In this document: positions 35,622 through 44,622 of the stretch, piece by piece | Numbering within the stretch: position 1 is the stretch's first letter | Layout: each line of letters starts with the position of its first letter | NCBI GenBank assembly: GCA_017468395.1 | Contig: JAFUIR010000015.1 | Coordinates: 165,967-229,966 of the forward strand | Origin: Lachnospiraceae bacterium | GTDB taxonomy: Bacteria > Bacillota > Clostridia > Lachnospirales > Lachnospiraceae | DNA length: 64,000 nucleotides | Direction of reading: 5' to 3' | Position numbers and translations under genes: made by a program | Notes under the pieces: generated by a model | The model's input: only the letters and a program-made list of their open reading frames with translations | Told to the model about the DNA's origin: nothing | Databases searched by the model: none

Positions 35622-37097
35622 CTATGAGGCAATATAACTGAGAGGAATTCTGACGCAAAAAACAGTTCCCTCATCTTCCGTACTACTGACCGTAATGGAA
35701 CCTTTATGCATAAGCACTGCATTTCTGGTAATGGCAAGTCCAAGACCGGTTCCGCCGATTTCTTTGGAATGGGACTTATCCACACGGTAAAATCTTTCAT
35801 AAATTCTGGGTAACGCCTCCTCGGGGATACCGATTCCCGAGTCACTGACTTCAAGGGTAAAACTTTGGTAATCAGCATCCAGCACCACCTTGACCCATCC
35901 GTGTTCCTGATTGTATTTAATGGCATTTTCTACCAGATTGGAGATAATCAGTGTCATTTTGACTTCATCTACCTCAGCCACCACCTGACGGCCGCTTTCA
36001 AACACAACCTCGATATTCCGTTTTCTGGCAATGGGACGGAGCCTTTTCAATATCAGTTCCGTCAAATCATTCATGTTTACAGGGGCAATATTTAAATCCG
36101 CTTCCTTTTTGTCCATCCTTACAAGGGACAAAAGATCCGTGATGATTTGATTTTCACGGTCAATCTCCGCCGCAATATCTGCCATAAATTCCCGGTAAAA
36201 CTGAGCCGGGACATCGGGCTGCGCCAAAAGAGAATCCGCCAACACTTTCATGGAGGCCATGGGAGTTTTCAGTTCGTGGGACACATTGGACACAAATTCC
36301 TGCCTCGATTCATCCAACACACTCATTCTGCCCAGCAAATTGTTAAACGCATCCGCAATCTGGATGGTTTCCGCGTAATCACGCACACCTTCCACCTCGT
36401 TACTGTGCCCGTCTTTTACACTGTTGATGGACTGTGTCAGCCTTTCAAAGGGGCGCACCAGCATGCCGGAAAGCACCAGTGCCAGACTGATAATAATGAT
36501 AATCAGCAAAACTTCCAAGATAAATGCATTCCTGCCAAGGGATTCCGCAGTAGACACAATATCTGCATCGGAAATACCGGTAAGCATTACTCCTCTGACC
36601 ACCGACTGCTCTTTTTCCCCTGCATCTGTCTTTACTATAATCGTCTCCGTAATGGGCGTGGTCATTTCCACATATCCAAGTTCTTCGGAATACTTGGATA
36701 TAGTTTCCCCGTTAAAACAGCGGATAACTTCCTCAGAAATAATGGTTTTTCCTTCACTGATACCATAGGTGTCCTTTACTATCTTGAAATTCCCGCCGAT
36801 GACCAACACTCTTCCGTCGTACAAATTGGATAACATTTCTAATTCCGCATTGATGGTTTCTGAAGTATTGCTCTGCAGATAATTGTAATAAATCAAATGA
36901 TTGGCCAAAATTTTTAACTGATTTTGCACTGTGGTGGTTCTGGTGGCCAATGCCTTCTCTTCGTAATTTTCTACGATTGTGTACCGCATCATAACACTTG
37001 GTACAATTCCCACAACAAGAATTAGCAAAAACAGCCTGACACGAAGACTATGCAGATTTTTCAGTTTTCCTATAATTTTCTTGATAATGTCCTGCAT
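35622..37097 (-). CDS. sensor histidine kinase of the com locus
   Basis: 491 aa. Membrane segment ~20-40, an extracellular domain of ~150 residues, second membrane segment ~190-212, HAMP, HisKA with VSNVSHELKTPMASMKVL (phospho-His), and HATPase_c with NLVENAIKYN, VSDSGIGIPEE and GGTGLGLAITRNAV. No PAS domain, unlike WalK. Start at 37097 with AGGA 6-7 nt upstream; the preceding regulator ends at 37106. It is followed by a GerMN lipoprotein. Confidence 0.95.
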   Translation of the reverse strand: MQDIIKKIIGKLKNLHSLRVRLFLLILVVGIVPSVMMRYTIVENYEEKALATRTTTVQNQLKILANHLIYYNYLQSNTSETINAELEMLSNLYDGRVLVIGGNFKIVKDTYGISEGKTIISEEVIRCFNGETISKYSEELGYVEMTTPITETIIVKTDAGEKEQSVVRGVMLTGISDADIVSTAESLGRNAFILEVLLIIIIISLALVLSGMLVRPFERLTQSINSVKDGHSNEVEGVRDYAETIQIADAFNNLLGRMSVLDESRQEFVSNVSHELKTPMASMKVLADSLLAQPDVPAQFYREFMADIAAEIDRENQIITDLLSLVRMDKKEADLNIAPVNMNDLTELILKRLRPIARKRNIEVVFESGRQVVAEVDEVKMTLIISNLVENAIKYNQEHGWVKVVLDADYQSFTLEVSDSGIGIPEEALPRIYERFYRVDKSHSKEIGGTGLGLAITRNAVLMHKGSITVSSTEDEGTVFCVRIPLSYIAS

Positions 37098-37105
37098 AGC
37101 CAATC

Positions 37106-37795
37106 CTATTCATTTAAGTAATAGTAGCCTACGCCCCATTTTGTGTGTACATACCGTGGCTGACCGGGATTTTTTTCAATTTTTTCCCGAAGTCTCCGGA
37201 TATGTACATCCACTGTGCGTACATCTCCGGGATAATCGCCGCCCCATACCAGATGGAGCAGATTTTCCCTGCTGTAAACTTTGTTGGGATTTTGAATCAG
37301 CAGTTCCAATACCTCAAACTCTTTTGCGGTAAGGCTGATTTCTTTGCCCTCAATATATACCCTGCGTCCTTCGCAATCCAAACGCATATCACCGTTTTCT
37401 ATAAATTTGCGCTCCTCTTTCTTGCCTTTATGGTCTGTTCTGCGCAAAATGGCCTTAATGCGGGCCTTTACCTCCAAAATATTAAAGGGCTTGGTGATAT
37501 AGTCATCAGCTCCATATTCCAGTCCCAGAATTTTGTCCATGTCTTCTCCCTTTGCGGTTAACATAATAATGGGGACATCTGAAAATTCCCTGATTTGCCG
37601 GCAAACTTCAAAGCCGTCAATTTTGGGCAGCATGATGTCAAGCAAAATAATATCATAGGAATTACTGTGTACATACCCAAGGGCTTCCTCGCCGTCATAG
37701 GCAACGTCCACTATCATATCATCCTGCTCCAAACTGAAACGGATGCCTTTTACAATTATTTTCTCATCATCTACTACCAGAACTCTCTTTTCCAT
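37106..37795 (-). CDS. OmpR/PhoB family response regulator of the com locus
   Basis: 229 aa. REC with VVDDEK, phospho-acceptor Asp in IILLDIMLPKIDG, MLTAKGED and YITKPFN, and a C-terminal winged helix ending DVRTVDVHIRRLREKIEKNP. It resembles WalR/MtrA-type regulators. Start ATG at 37795, chosen for the normal N-terminus (MEKRVLVVDDEK) and GAGG upstream. A GTG 21 nt earlier would overlap comEA. Confidence 0.95.
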   Translation of the reverse strand: MEKRVLVVDDEKIIVKGIRFSLEQDDMIVDVAYDGEEALGYVHSNSYDIILLDIMLPKIDGFEVCRQIREFSDVPIIMLTAKGEDMDKILGLEYGADDYITKPFNILEVKARIKAILRRTDHKGKKEERKFIENGDMRLDCEGRRVYIEGKEISLTAKEFEVLELLIQNPNKVYSRENLLHLVWGGDYPGDVRTVDVHIRRLREKIEKNPGQPRYVHTKWGVGYYYLNE

Positions 37796-37812
37796 TTTCC
37801 AACGCCTCATTC

Positions 37813-38451
37813 TCACTTTATTTTTATGAGATTTTTTATTTTCTCAAACACAGCGTTTTTGATTCCGCTCACTTCCATAATTTGCTCTATTTTGGTAAAA
37901 CCGCCATGTTTCTCCCGGTAGGCAATAATGTCTGTTGCCCGGCTTTCACCGATTCCCGGCAAAGTTTGCAATTCCTGTAACGTAGCGGTATTAATATTGA
38001 TTAAACCGTCTTCTTTGGTTTTGGACAAAGTACCTGCTCCCGCTTCAGTCAAATCTTTTTCCGGAATTACCACCTGCATCCCATCGCTTACATTTTCTGC
38101 CAAATTACAATAGGCGGTATCTGCCTTATCGGTAAAACCGCCTGCCGCCACCAGTCCGTCATAAATCCTGCTGCCTGCGGGCAATTCATACATTCCCGGC
38201 ACTGCCACTTCCCCGCACATATGTATCCAGACGGTATGCTCCGTGGCATCTGCCGCCTGATTTCCCATTCCGCCCCTTTCGCCTTCCATGGCACTTTGTG
38301 ACGTTCCTGTTTCCTTTGACAACAGTTCTTCCAAAGTAGCTTCACTGCCGCTTTTACAACCATTGACCAGTGTAGTCATCACCAAAAGCAGCACTATAAA
38401 CAGCATCTTTCCCAGTGCTTTGTAACATTTTTTCTTACTTTTTTCTTTCAT
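37813..38451 (-). CDS. comEA: ComEA family DNA-binding protein
   Basis: 212 aa. Signal with a lipobox-like LVNGC near residue 32, a Gly/Met-rich linker, an SLBB-type soluble ligand-binding region (VWIHMCGEVAVPGMYELPAGSR...) and a C-terminal helix-hairpin-helix (INTATLQELQTLPGIGESRATDIIAYR). In the family it binds incoming double-stranded DNA outside the membrane. First gene of the comEA-RR-HK-GerMN-comEC series; promoter at 38511-38539. AGGAG lies 8 nt before the ATG at 38451. Confidence 0.94.
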   Translation of the reverse strand: MKEKSKKKCYKALGKMLFIVLLLVMTTLVNGCKSGSEATLEELLSKETGTSQSAMEGERGGMGNQAADATEHTVWIHMCGEVAVPGMYELPAGSRIYDGLVAAGGFTDKADTAYCNLAENVSDGMQVVIPEKDLTEAGAGTLSKTKEDGLININTATLQELQTLPGIGESRATDIIAYREKHGGFTKIEQIMEVSGIKNAVFEKIKNLIKIK

Positions 38452-38510
38452 ATCATAGCTCCTTTTCACAAAACGTTCTAAAGGAGTGCCTCTCTATGAC
38501 GATTGTTTTC

Positions 38511-38539
38511 ATTGTATGATAATCATTTGTAATTTACAA
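38511..38539 (-). promoter_or_regulatory. promoter of the comEA operon
   Basis: -35 TTGTAA (38534-38539), 17 bp, -10 TACAAT (38511-38516) on the minus strand. A 60-nt leader follows. Confidence 0.6.
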
Positions 38540-38547
38540 GGATTTTT

Positions 38548-38979
38548 CTATTTCCACTTAAAAATAATAATACCTACAATAGCCAGCAACATTCCGCCGA
38601 TTTTGCGCCATTCCAAGGGCTGTTTTTCTGCCCCGAAAAGTCCCAGCAATTCAATAATGTAAGCCACAATAATCTGGGCAATCACAATGAGCATTACCGC
38701 CTTGGCAGGACCAAGCATTTCCATACTTTTGATAACGGTATAAGTAATAAAAGCTCCGATACAGCCTCCCAAAAGCATATATTTGGGTTCCACTTTTGCA
38801 ATAGCCGCAAAAGAACTTCTGTCTGTCACAAACCAGCAGGCAATACAAACCAAAAGAGCTGTGAACTGCACAAAAGCACTGGCCACCCAGATGCTGGAAG
38901 TCTTTGTTACCTGTGTATTAAAAACGCCTTGTATGCTCATAAGCGCCCCGGATAAAAGGGCAATAAAAAAACCAATCAT
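38548..38979 (-). CDS. DMT-family membrane protein, DUF606 (YdcZ) type
   Basis: 143 aa with four to five membrane segments. FFIALLSGALMSIQGVFNTQVTK at the start and AEKQPLEWRKIGGMLLAIVGI at the end are typical of the DUF606 half-size DMT proteins, which often work as pairs. Only one copy is seen here. Substrate unknown. Confidence 0.9.
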   Translation of the reverse strand: MIGFFIALLSGALMSIQGVFNTQVTKTSSIWVASAFVQFTALLVCIACWFVTDRSSFAAIAKVEPKYMLLGGCIGAFITYTVIKSMEMLGPAKAVMLIVIAQIIVAYIIELLGLFGAEKQPLEWRKIGGMLLAIVGIIIFKWK

Positions 38980-39036
38980 GTGTGCCTCCTTATCATCGTT
39001 TTATCATAAGAATACCCACATAATTGGTTATTTATC

Positions 39037-40455
39037 CTAAAACTGGGACAAAATCTGTACCATTAATTCCTGAAGTTCCATCTCCACGTCCGTACCTGTC
39101 CAGATTCTGGAAAATGCTCTCTCAAGCAAAATCCAATAGTTGCTGGTTTCAATCATTTTCGGCAGGGAAATGGAATCTTCATATTCTGCCATAAAAGACA
39201 TAAGTTTTTCATTATCCGCATTGACGGACTTGTTGGCCGCCAATTTTCCGGTTCTGTCATACAGATTTTCCTGATACTCACCTGTCAGAAAAGTTGCAAA
39301 TTCATTTGCCAGTTCCTGATGCTCCGAATAACTGTTAATTGCCACACCATTGGTAACGGAAAGGGATCTTCCTTCCAGTTCCGCACTGGGCTGTGGCATA
39401 GGCGCAATACCGTATTCATAAGCAAAGGTGCCGTCCGCCTTGGCCTGCTCCAACACTGCCACCGCATCGGATGTTACCACAGAAAAGACCAGTTTACCTT
39501 CGATAAATTCCTGTAATATAGAATCATAATCTACAGTTTCCGTATCAATCGCAAAGAACTGATTCAAAGACTGGAAAATTTCCAGACACCGCTTCGCCTC
39601 TTCGCTGTAAATCAGAATATTGCCATCGTCATCGCCGGTCTCACCGCCCACTACCATGTATTCGCCCACAAAATAGTAGTTATAAAAAATATCGTTTACA
39701 TCCCACTTCAGGATAGCTTCTACATTTTCCGGCGCATCATAGTTGTCCGCAAAAGCCAAAAGTTCATCCATGTTAGTGGGGATACCTGCCTCAATCTGCT
39801 GCAGAGTCACTTCCAAACGCTGCTCGCTGTCAATATACTCTTCGTCTTCTTCGCCTTCCACTATTTCCGCATCCGGCATATCATCCGGTATTTCTTCAAG
39901 GTCACCCTGTCCCTGATTGGCAAGCTGTTCTGCCGTCCAAGTCTCAAGATAGGTCTTATTATATAAAAGTGCACTTGTCTCGTAGTAAAAAGGATACGCG
40001 ATAATCCGGTCCTTATATGTCACGGCAGACAGCGCTGTCTGGGGAAAATGCTCCACGCTGCAATGTGCCTCATTCGTAACCTTCGTAGCCAGTCCCGCCA
40101 AATATGCCTTACTGAGGGAATCGTTACTGATTATATATGCATCGGGAATCTGCGGTCCCTCAAGGGATGCACGGTTAATCGCCTCTACATATTCACTGTC
40201 AGACACAAGCTGGGGGATGACTCTGGCATCCCTGCCCTCACCAAAAGCTACCGCAGCACTGTTTAAATAGTCCGTCATGGTACTGTCTGAATACCAAAGA
40301 TAAATGGTTTCCTTGGTATCATACACCGCCACTTCTTCCGCCACCGGCTCTTCCAACACCGGATTAGCCTGTATACGGGCAAAGGCCACCATGCAGACAC
40401 CAGCCAGCAGGCAGCCAATTATACCTATAGATAAAAGTCTTTTTTTCAGACTCAT
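39037..40455 (-). CDS. extracellular solute-binding protein (ABC-type, orphan)
   Basis: 472 aa. N-terminal signal/anchor (~5-27) with no lipobox Cys, then a type-I sugar-type binding-protein fold: TIYLWYSDSTMTDYLN, IPDAYIISNDSLSKAYLAGLA, RIIAYPFYYETSALLYNKTYLETW. An acidic insertion (DLEEIPDDMPDAEIVEGEED) is unusual. No permease or ATPase is next to it. It follows argD by 46 nt with no terminator seen, so it may be transcribed from the arg operon. Confidence 0.85.
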   Translation of the reverse strand: MSLKKRLLSIGIIGCLLAGVCMVAFARIQANPVLEEPVAEEVAVYDTKETIYLWYSDSTMTDYLNSAAVAFGEGRDARVIPQLVSDSEYVEAINRASLEGPQIPDAYIISNDSLSKAYLAGLATKVTNEAHCSVEHFPQTALSAVTYKDRIIAYPFYYETSALLYNKTYLETWTAEQLANQGQGDLEEIPDDMPDAEIVEGEEDEEYIDSEQRLEVTLQQIEAGIPTNMDELLAFADNYDAPENVEAILKWDVNDIFYNYYFVGEYMVVGGETGDDDGNILIYSEEAKRCLEIFQSLNQFFAIDTETVDYDSILQEFIEGKLVFSVVTSDAVAVLEQAKADGTFAYEYGIAPMPQPSAELEGRSLSVTNGVAINSYSEHQELANEFATFLTGEYQENLYDRTGKLAANKSVNADNEKLMSFMAEYEDSISLPKMIETSNYWILLERAFSRIWTGTDVEMELQELMVQILSQF

Positions 40456-40501
40456 TGTAACCTCCGTCGGATTAAATCCCCGGCCAAGGAATCATTTTCG
40501 A

Positions 40502-41698
40502 TTACTCCGCACACTCCGCAAAACATGCGTCCAGGATCTCAATCATTTCATCAACATTATCAACAGTTATGACAAGTGGCGGCACAAAACGGATAATATC
40601 GGTTCCGGCATTTATCAAAATCAGCCCCTTTTCCAAAGCGCGGTTAATAATTCCGGAAACAGGTCCTTTACACACAAGTCCCTGCATCAGTCCCGCACCT
40701 CTTCTGGTCAAAATATAATCATATTTTGCAGCCAGTCCGTCCAGTTTCTGTTCCAAATAAGGTGCCACTTCTCTCACATGTTCTATTATATTGTACTCTT
40801 CAAATAAATCAAGCACTTTGTTGATGGCAGTCCCTGCCAAAGGGTTACCGCCGTAAGTTGTACCGTGGTCACCTGCCACCAGGGAATTTTGACCTACTTT
40901 TTCTGTCATCAGGAAAGCACCTACAGGCACGCCGCAGCCCAGAGCCTTTGCGGTAGTCATAATATCCGGCTTCACGCCATATTTTTGCCATGCATACATA
41001 TAGCCGGTACGTCCCATGCCGCACTGGATTTCATCCAAAATCAGTAAAATGTCTTTTTCATCGCAAAGGGCACGCACTTTCTCCATAAATTCCTGCGTCG
41101 CCGGATAAATACCGCCCTCTCCCTGCACCGTCTCAAAAAGAATGGCGCAGGTTTTGTCTGTCACCTTGGCCAGCACACTGTCAAAATCGTTCATCTCCGC
41201 AAACTTGATATTGCCGATGCCGGGTTCAAATGCCTCCCGGTACTTGGGATTGCCGGTTACGGACAAAGCACCCATGGTTCTGCCGTGGAAAGAATGATTC
41301 ATGGCAATGATTTCATGGTCGGTCTTTCCGTCTTTCAAATATGCGTATTTTCTGGCAGCCTTCAAAGCGCCCTCCACCGCTTCCGCACCGGAGTTTGTGA
41401 AAAAGATACGGTCCATGCCGGATACTTTTTTCAGTTTCTTCGCCGCTTCAATGGTGGGCACATTGTAATAATAGTTGGATGTGTGAATAAGTTTGTCAAT
41501 CTGCGCCTTTAAGGCATCATTGTAAGCCTTGTTATTGTAGCCCAAGGCAAATACAGCGATACCGGATACAAAGTCCAAATATCTTTTGCCTTCTATATCA
41601 TATAAATTTACGCCGTCACCTTTATCTAAAACAACCTGATATCTGTTGTATGTGTGAAGAAGGGCTTTTTCAGCCTCTTCAATATACTGCTGCATCAT
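40502..41698 (-). CDS. argD: acetylornithine aminotransferase
   Basis: 398 aa PLP aminotransferase. PLP lysine in TTAKALGCGVPVGAF, FFTNSGAEAVEGALKAAR, DEIQCGMGRTG. It converts N-acetylglutamate semialdehyde to N-acetylornithine. The ATG at 41698 (GGAGAGG 6 nt upstream) lies directly after the argB stop; the longer frame inside argB is not used. Last of argJ-argB-argD. Confidence 0.96.
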   Translation of the reverse strand: MMQQYIEEAEKALLHTYNRYQVVLDKGDGVNLYDIEGKRYLDFVSGIAVFALGYNNKAYNDALKAQIDKLIHTSNYYYNVPTIEAAKKLKKVSGMDRIFFTNSGAEAVEGALKAARKYAYLKDGKTDHEIIAMNHSFHGRTMGALSVTGNPKYREAFEPGIGNIKFAEMNDFDSVLAKVTDKTCAILFETVQGEGGIYPATQEFMEKVRALCDEKDILLILDEIQCGMGRTGYMYAWQKYGVKPDIMTTAKALGCGVPVGAFLMTEKVGQNSLVAGDHGTTYGGNPLAGTAINKVLDLFEEYNIIEHVREVAPYLEQKLDGLAAKYDYILTRRGAGLMQGLVCKGPVSGIINRALEKGLILINAGTDIIRFVPPLVITVDNVDEMIEILDACFAECAE

Positions 41699-41699
41699 A

Positions 41700-42590
41700 T
41701 TAAACCTCTCCCTCGTTGTCGGAAATAATCGCTGTGCCGATTCCTTCATGGGTGAAAATCTCAAGAAGCAGGCAATGTGCAATTCTTCCGTCTAAAATAT
41801 GTACCTTGTTTACACCGTTTTTAATTGCATTGATACAGTTGGTCAATTTCGGAAGCATACCACCGCCGATAAAACCGCTGCCTAAAAGTTCCTCTGCCTG
41901 GGAAGCCGTCAGTCTGGAAATAAAACTGGATTTATCGTTAATGTCCCTATATAAGCCTTCAATATCTGTCAGGAACGCCAGTTTTTCCGCGCCTACCGCT
42001 CTTGCTACAGCGCAGGCCGCATCATCTGCGTTGATATTGTATGTCTGGTAATTTTCGTCAAGTCCGATGGGAGACACAATGGGAAGGAAATCCTTCTCCA
42101 AAAGGTCATAAAGTACCTTGGGTTCTACCTTGGTAATCTCGCCTACAAAGCCGATGTCCTCACCATTTGAATATTTTTTCTCTACCTGGAACAGACCGCC
42201 GTCTTTACCGCTGATACCTACGGCTTTCACGCCCAGTTCCTGCACCATGGTCACCAGATTTTTGTTTACTTTTCCCAGCACCATTTCCGCAATTTCCATA
42301 GTTTCTGCATCGGTTACGCGCAAACCGTTTACGAATTTTGCTTCTTTACCGGTTTTTTCTACCCAGCGGCTGATTTCCTTGCCGCCGCCGTGTACGATGA
42401 TAGGTTTAAAACCTACCAGTTTCAGCAGTGTCACATCTGCAATAACGTTCTTTTGCAGTTCCTCGTTGCTCATGGCACTTCCGCCATATTTTACAACAAT
42501 AATTTTGCGGTTAAATCTCTGTATATACGGAAGCGCCTCAATCAAAACTTCCGCTTTTTGTAATAAAGTCTCAATTTTTTTATCCTGCAT
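41700..42590 (-). CDS. argB: acetylglutamate kinase
   Basis: 296 aa amino-acid kinase. [30 protein letters not shown] and the Asp/Lys-containing late part ([12 protein letters not shown]) are typical. It phosphorylates N-acetylglutamate. It overlaps nothing; 21 nt after argJ and 1 nt before argD. It has the N-terminal helix present in arginine-feedback-inhibited forms ([14 protein letters not shown]), so arginine inhibition is likely. Confidence 0.96.
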   Translation of the reverse strand: MQDKKIETLLQKAEVLIEALPYIQRFNRKIIVVKYGGSAMSNEELQKNVIADVTLLKLVGFKPIIVHGGGKEISRWVEKTGKEAKFVNGLRVTDAETMEIAEMVLGKVNKNLVTMVQELGVKAVGISGKDGGLFQVEKKYSNGEDIGFVGEITKVEPKVLYDLLEKDFLPIVSPIGLDENYQTYNINADDAACAVARAVGAEKLAFLTDIEGLYRDINDKSSFISRLTASQAEELLGSGFIGGGMLPKLTNCINAIKNGVNKVHILDGRIAHCLLLEIFTHEGIGTAIISDNEGEV

Positions 42591-42611
42591 TGTCCTATCC
42601 TCACTTCTCTT

Positions 42612-43835
42612 TTAACTACGGTAATCCGCATTGATTTTTACATAATCATAACTGAGGTCACAGCCCCATGCGGTAGCCTCGGCCCCGCCCATGTGCATAT
42701 CGACCACCACGGTCACTTCTTTTTCGGAAAGAATCTTGGTAGCCTCAGCCTCGCTGTAATCGGTTGCCACGCCGTTTCCGTAAATCTGGATTCTGTTGCC
42801 TCCGCCCTCAAAGAACAACTCTACTTTTTCCGGGTCGAACTGTGCGCCGGAATATCCCAAAGCACAAAGGATACGTCCCCAGTTTGCATCATGTCCAAAG
42901 ATTGCCGCCTTGGTCAGGCTGGAACAGATAACGGATTTGGCCAAAGTTTTTGCATCCTGCTTGGAAGCCGCGCCCACTACCTTTGTCTCGAAAAGTGCGG
43001 TTGCGCCTTCTCCGTCTCCTGCCATTTTCTTGGAAAGACAGGTATTTACATATAACAAAGCCTCTTTGAATGCCTGATAATCTTCGTTTTCTTCGGTGAT
43101 TTCAGGGTTGCCTGCCATGCCGTTTGCCAAAAGCAGGAAAGTGTCGTTTGTGGATGTATCACCGTCCACGGAAACCATATTGAAAGTGTCGTCAATGCTT
43201 TCAGATACTGCCTTTTGAAGCAACTCTTTAGAGATTGCCAGGTCTGTTGTCATAAACGCAAGCATGGTACACATGTTGGGGTGAATCATACCCGAACCTT
43301 TGCACATACCGCCGATTGTAACAGTTTTACCTCCTGCCATAAAAGTCACTGCTACTTGCTTGGACACGGTGTCTGTTGTCATAATGGCCTCTGCAGCCTG
43401 TGTACCTGCTTCCAAGGTATCTGCCTTTGCCTTTGCCAGTTTTTCCACACCTGCCACAATTTTTTCTACCGGAATCTGCATACCGATAACCCCTGTGGAT
43501 GCCACCAAAACTGCGTTCTTTGGGATATTCAGGATTTTACCGGTCTCTGCAGCTGTCTTTTCACAGCAGTCCATTCCCTCTTTACCCGTGCACGCATTTG
43601 CAATTCCGGAGTTTACCACCACTGCCTGCACATAAGGGGATGTCTCAACCAAATTTTTATCCCACATAACCGGCGCCGCCTTTACTACGTTGGTAGTAAA
43701 AGTGCCTGCCACTTTGCAGGGTACCTGGCTGTACACCAATGCCATATCATTTCTGTTTTTATATTTAATGCCGGCCTGTGTGCTGGCCGCTTCAAAACCC
43801 TTTGCTGCTGTTACGCCACCTGTAATAATTTCCAT
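42612..43835 (-). CDS. argJ: bifunctional glutamate N-acetyltransferase / ornithine acetyltransferase
   Basis: 407 aa. GGVTAAKGFEA at the start, KGSGMIHPNMCTMLAFMTTD at the autocleavage site (cleavage before the Thr nucleophile of CTM; many homologues have ATM) and GHDANWGRILCALGYSGA. It recycles acetyl from acetylornithine to glutamate, so no argE is needed. Start at 43835 with GGGAGG upstream. Confidence 0.96.
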   Translation of the reverse strand: MEIITGGVTAAKGFEAASTQAGIKYKNRNDMALVYSQVPCKVAGTFTTNVVKAAPVMWDKNLVETSPYVQAVVVNSGIANACTGKEGMDCCEKTAAETGKILNIPKNAVLVASTGVIGMQIPVEKIVAGVEKLAKAKADTLEAGTQAAEAIMTTDTVSKQVAVTFMAGGKTVTIGGMCKGSGMIHPNMCTMLAFMTTDLAISKELLQKAVSESIDDTFNMVSVDGDTSTNDTFLLLANGMAGNPEITEENEDYQAFKEALLYVNTCLSKKMAGDGEGATALFETKVVGAASKQDAKTLAKSVICSSLTKAAIFGHDANWGRILCALGYSGAQFDPEKVELFFEGGGNRIQIYGNGVATDYSEAEATKILSEKEVTVVVDMHMGGAEATAWGCDLSYDYVKINADYRS

Positions 43836-43914
43836 TTTTCTTCCTCCCTTTTCCCGGTGCATCCGCATATTCCCGGCTTGCCCGTTTTACTCCTACACCG
43901 TTTCCCCGGCGTAT

Positions 43915-44373
43915 TTATTTATTAAATTCTGTAATGTTTTTTTCATTTAACGTGAAATCATAGTAATTCAAGTCCTCGCGTTTGGTCCAGCCGATGGTCT
44001 TCCAAAATGCGTTTCCGATATCATTCTGGGTAAACGCAATGAGGCTGACCTTGTTAATCTGCTCCGCCTTGAGAACCTCCATACAATGTACCACCATGGC
44101 TTTGCCAATACCTTTCATGCGGAAGTCTTCCCGGACGCACACATGATACAAGCAGCCTCTTCTGCCGTCATGTCCACACAAAATGGCACCAACAATTTGC
44201 CCGTCGCTTTCCGCAACCACACTGGTGCCCGGATTTCTGAGCAAAAAGCGCTCTACGCCTTCCCTGGAATCATCCACGCTCCGGATACCGAAACCTTTAA
44301 TGGTCATCCAAAGTGCATATACACCGTCATAATCTTCCTTGGTCATCGCCCTAATTACAAGTTGCTGTCCCAT
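43915..44373 (-). CDS. GNAT family N-acetyltransferase in the arginine operon
   Basis: 152 aa. MTKEDYDGVYALWMTIKGFGI at the start, acetyl-CoA loop VREDFRMKGIGKAMVVHCMEV and FWKTIGWTKREDLNYYDF at the end. It is the first gene of GNAT-argJ-argB-argD under an ARG-box promoter, 79 nt before argJ. It could supply N-acetylglutamate (ArgA-like) alongside argJ, or act on another amine; the sequence does not decide. AGGAGGAATTC precedes the ATG. Confidence 0.85.
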   Translation of the reverse strand: MGQQLVIRAMTKEDYDGVYALWMTIKGFGIRSVDDSREGVERFLLRNPGTSVVAESDGQIVGAILCGHDGRRGCLYHVCVREDFRMKGIGKAMVVHCMEVLKAEQINKVSLIAFTQNDIGNAFWKTIGWTKREDLNYYDFTLNEKNITEFNK

Positions 44374-44425
44374 GAATTCCTCCTAGAACCTGTCTTTCTC
44401 TTCATTGTTACCTTTGCTACCTTGT

Positions 44426-44453
44426 AGTTTACCACTTTTTTGGAAAATGTCTA
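44426..44453 (-). promoter_or_regulatory. promoter of GNAT-argJBD
   Basis: -35 TAGACA (44448-44453), 16 bp, -10 TAAACT (44426-44431) on the minus strand, with ARG-box-like sites directly upstream. Confidence 0.55.
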
Positions 44454-44464
44454 CTACTTTTTTA

Positions 44465-44569
44465 TTTTTATTCACATTTTCTTTTGTATTTTTAATTTTT
44501 ATGCAGTTTATTCATTGTTTCATAGTGTTTTATGCATATTTTATTCATTATTATTCTATTTATGCAAAA
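44465..44569. promoter_or_regulatory. cluster of ARG-box-like sites upstream of GNAT-argJBD
   Basis: Half-palindromes of the ArgR/AhrC type: TTTTTATTCACA (44465-44476), TTTATGCAGTTTATTCATT (44498-44516), TTTTATGCATATTTTATTCA (44528-44547) and TTTATGCA (44558-44565). They precede an arginine biosynthesis operon. Confidence 0.65.
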
Positions 44570-44610
44570 AAATACCCGACCGGAAGATATGTTTCTTCTC
44601 TCCGGTCGGG
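44566..44610 (-). terminator. intrinsic terminator of argC
   Basis: CCCGACCGGA (44575-44584) pairs with TCCGGTCGGG (44601-44610); TATTTTTTT follows on the minus strand. It separates argC from the next arginine unit. Confidence 0.9.
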
Positions 44611-44622
44611 ATATCAGCCAAA

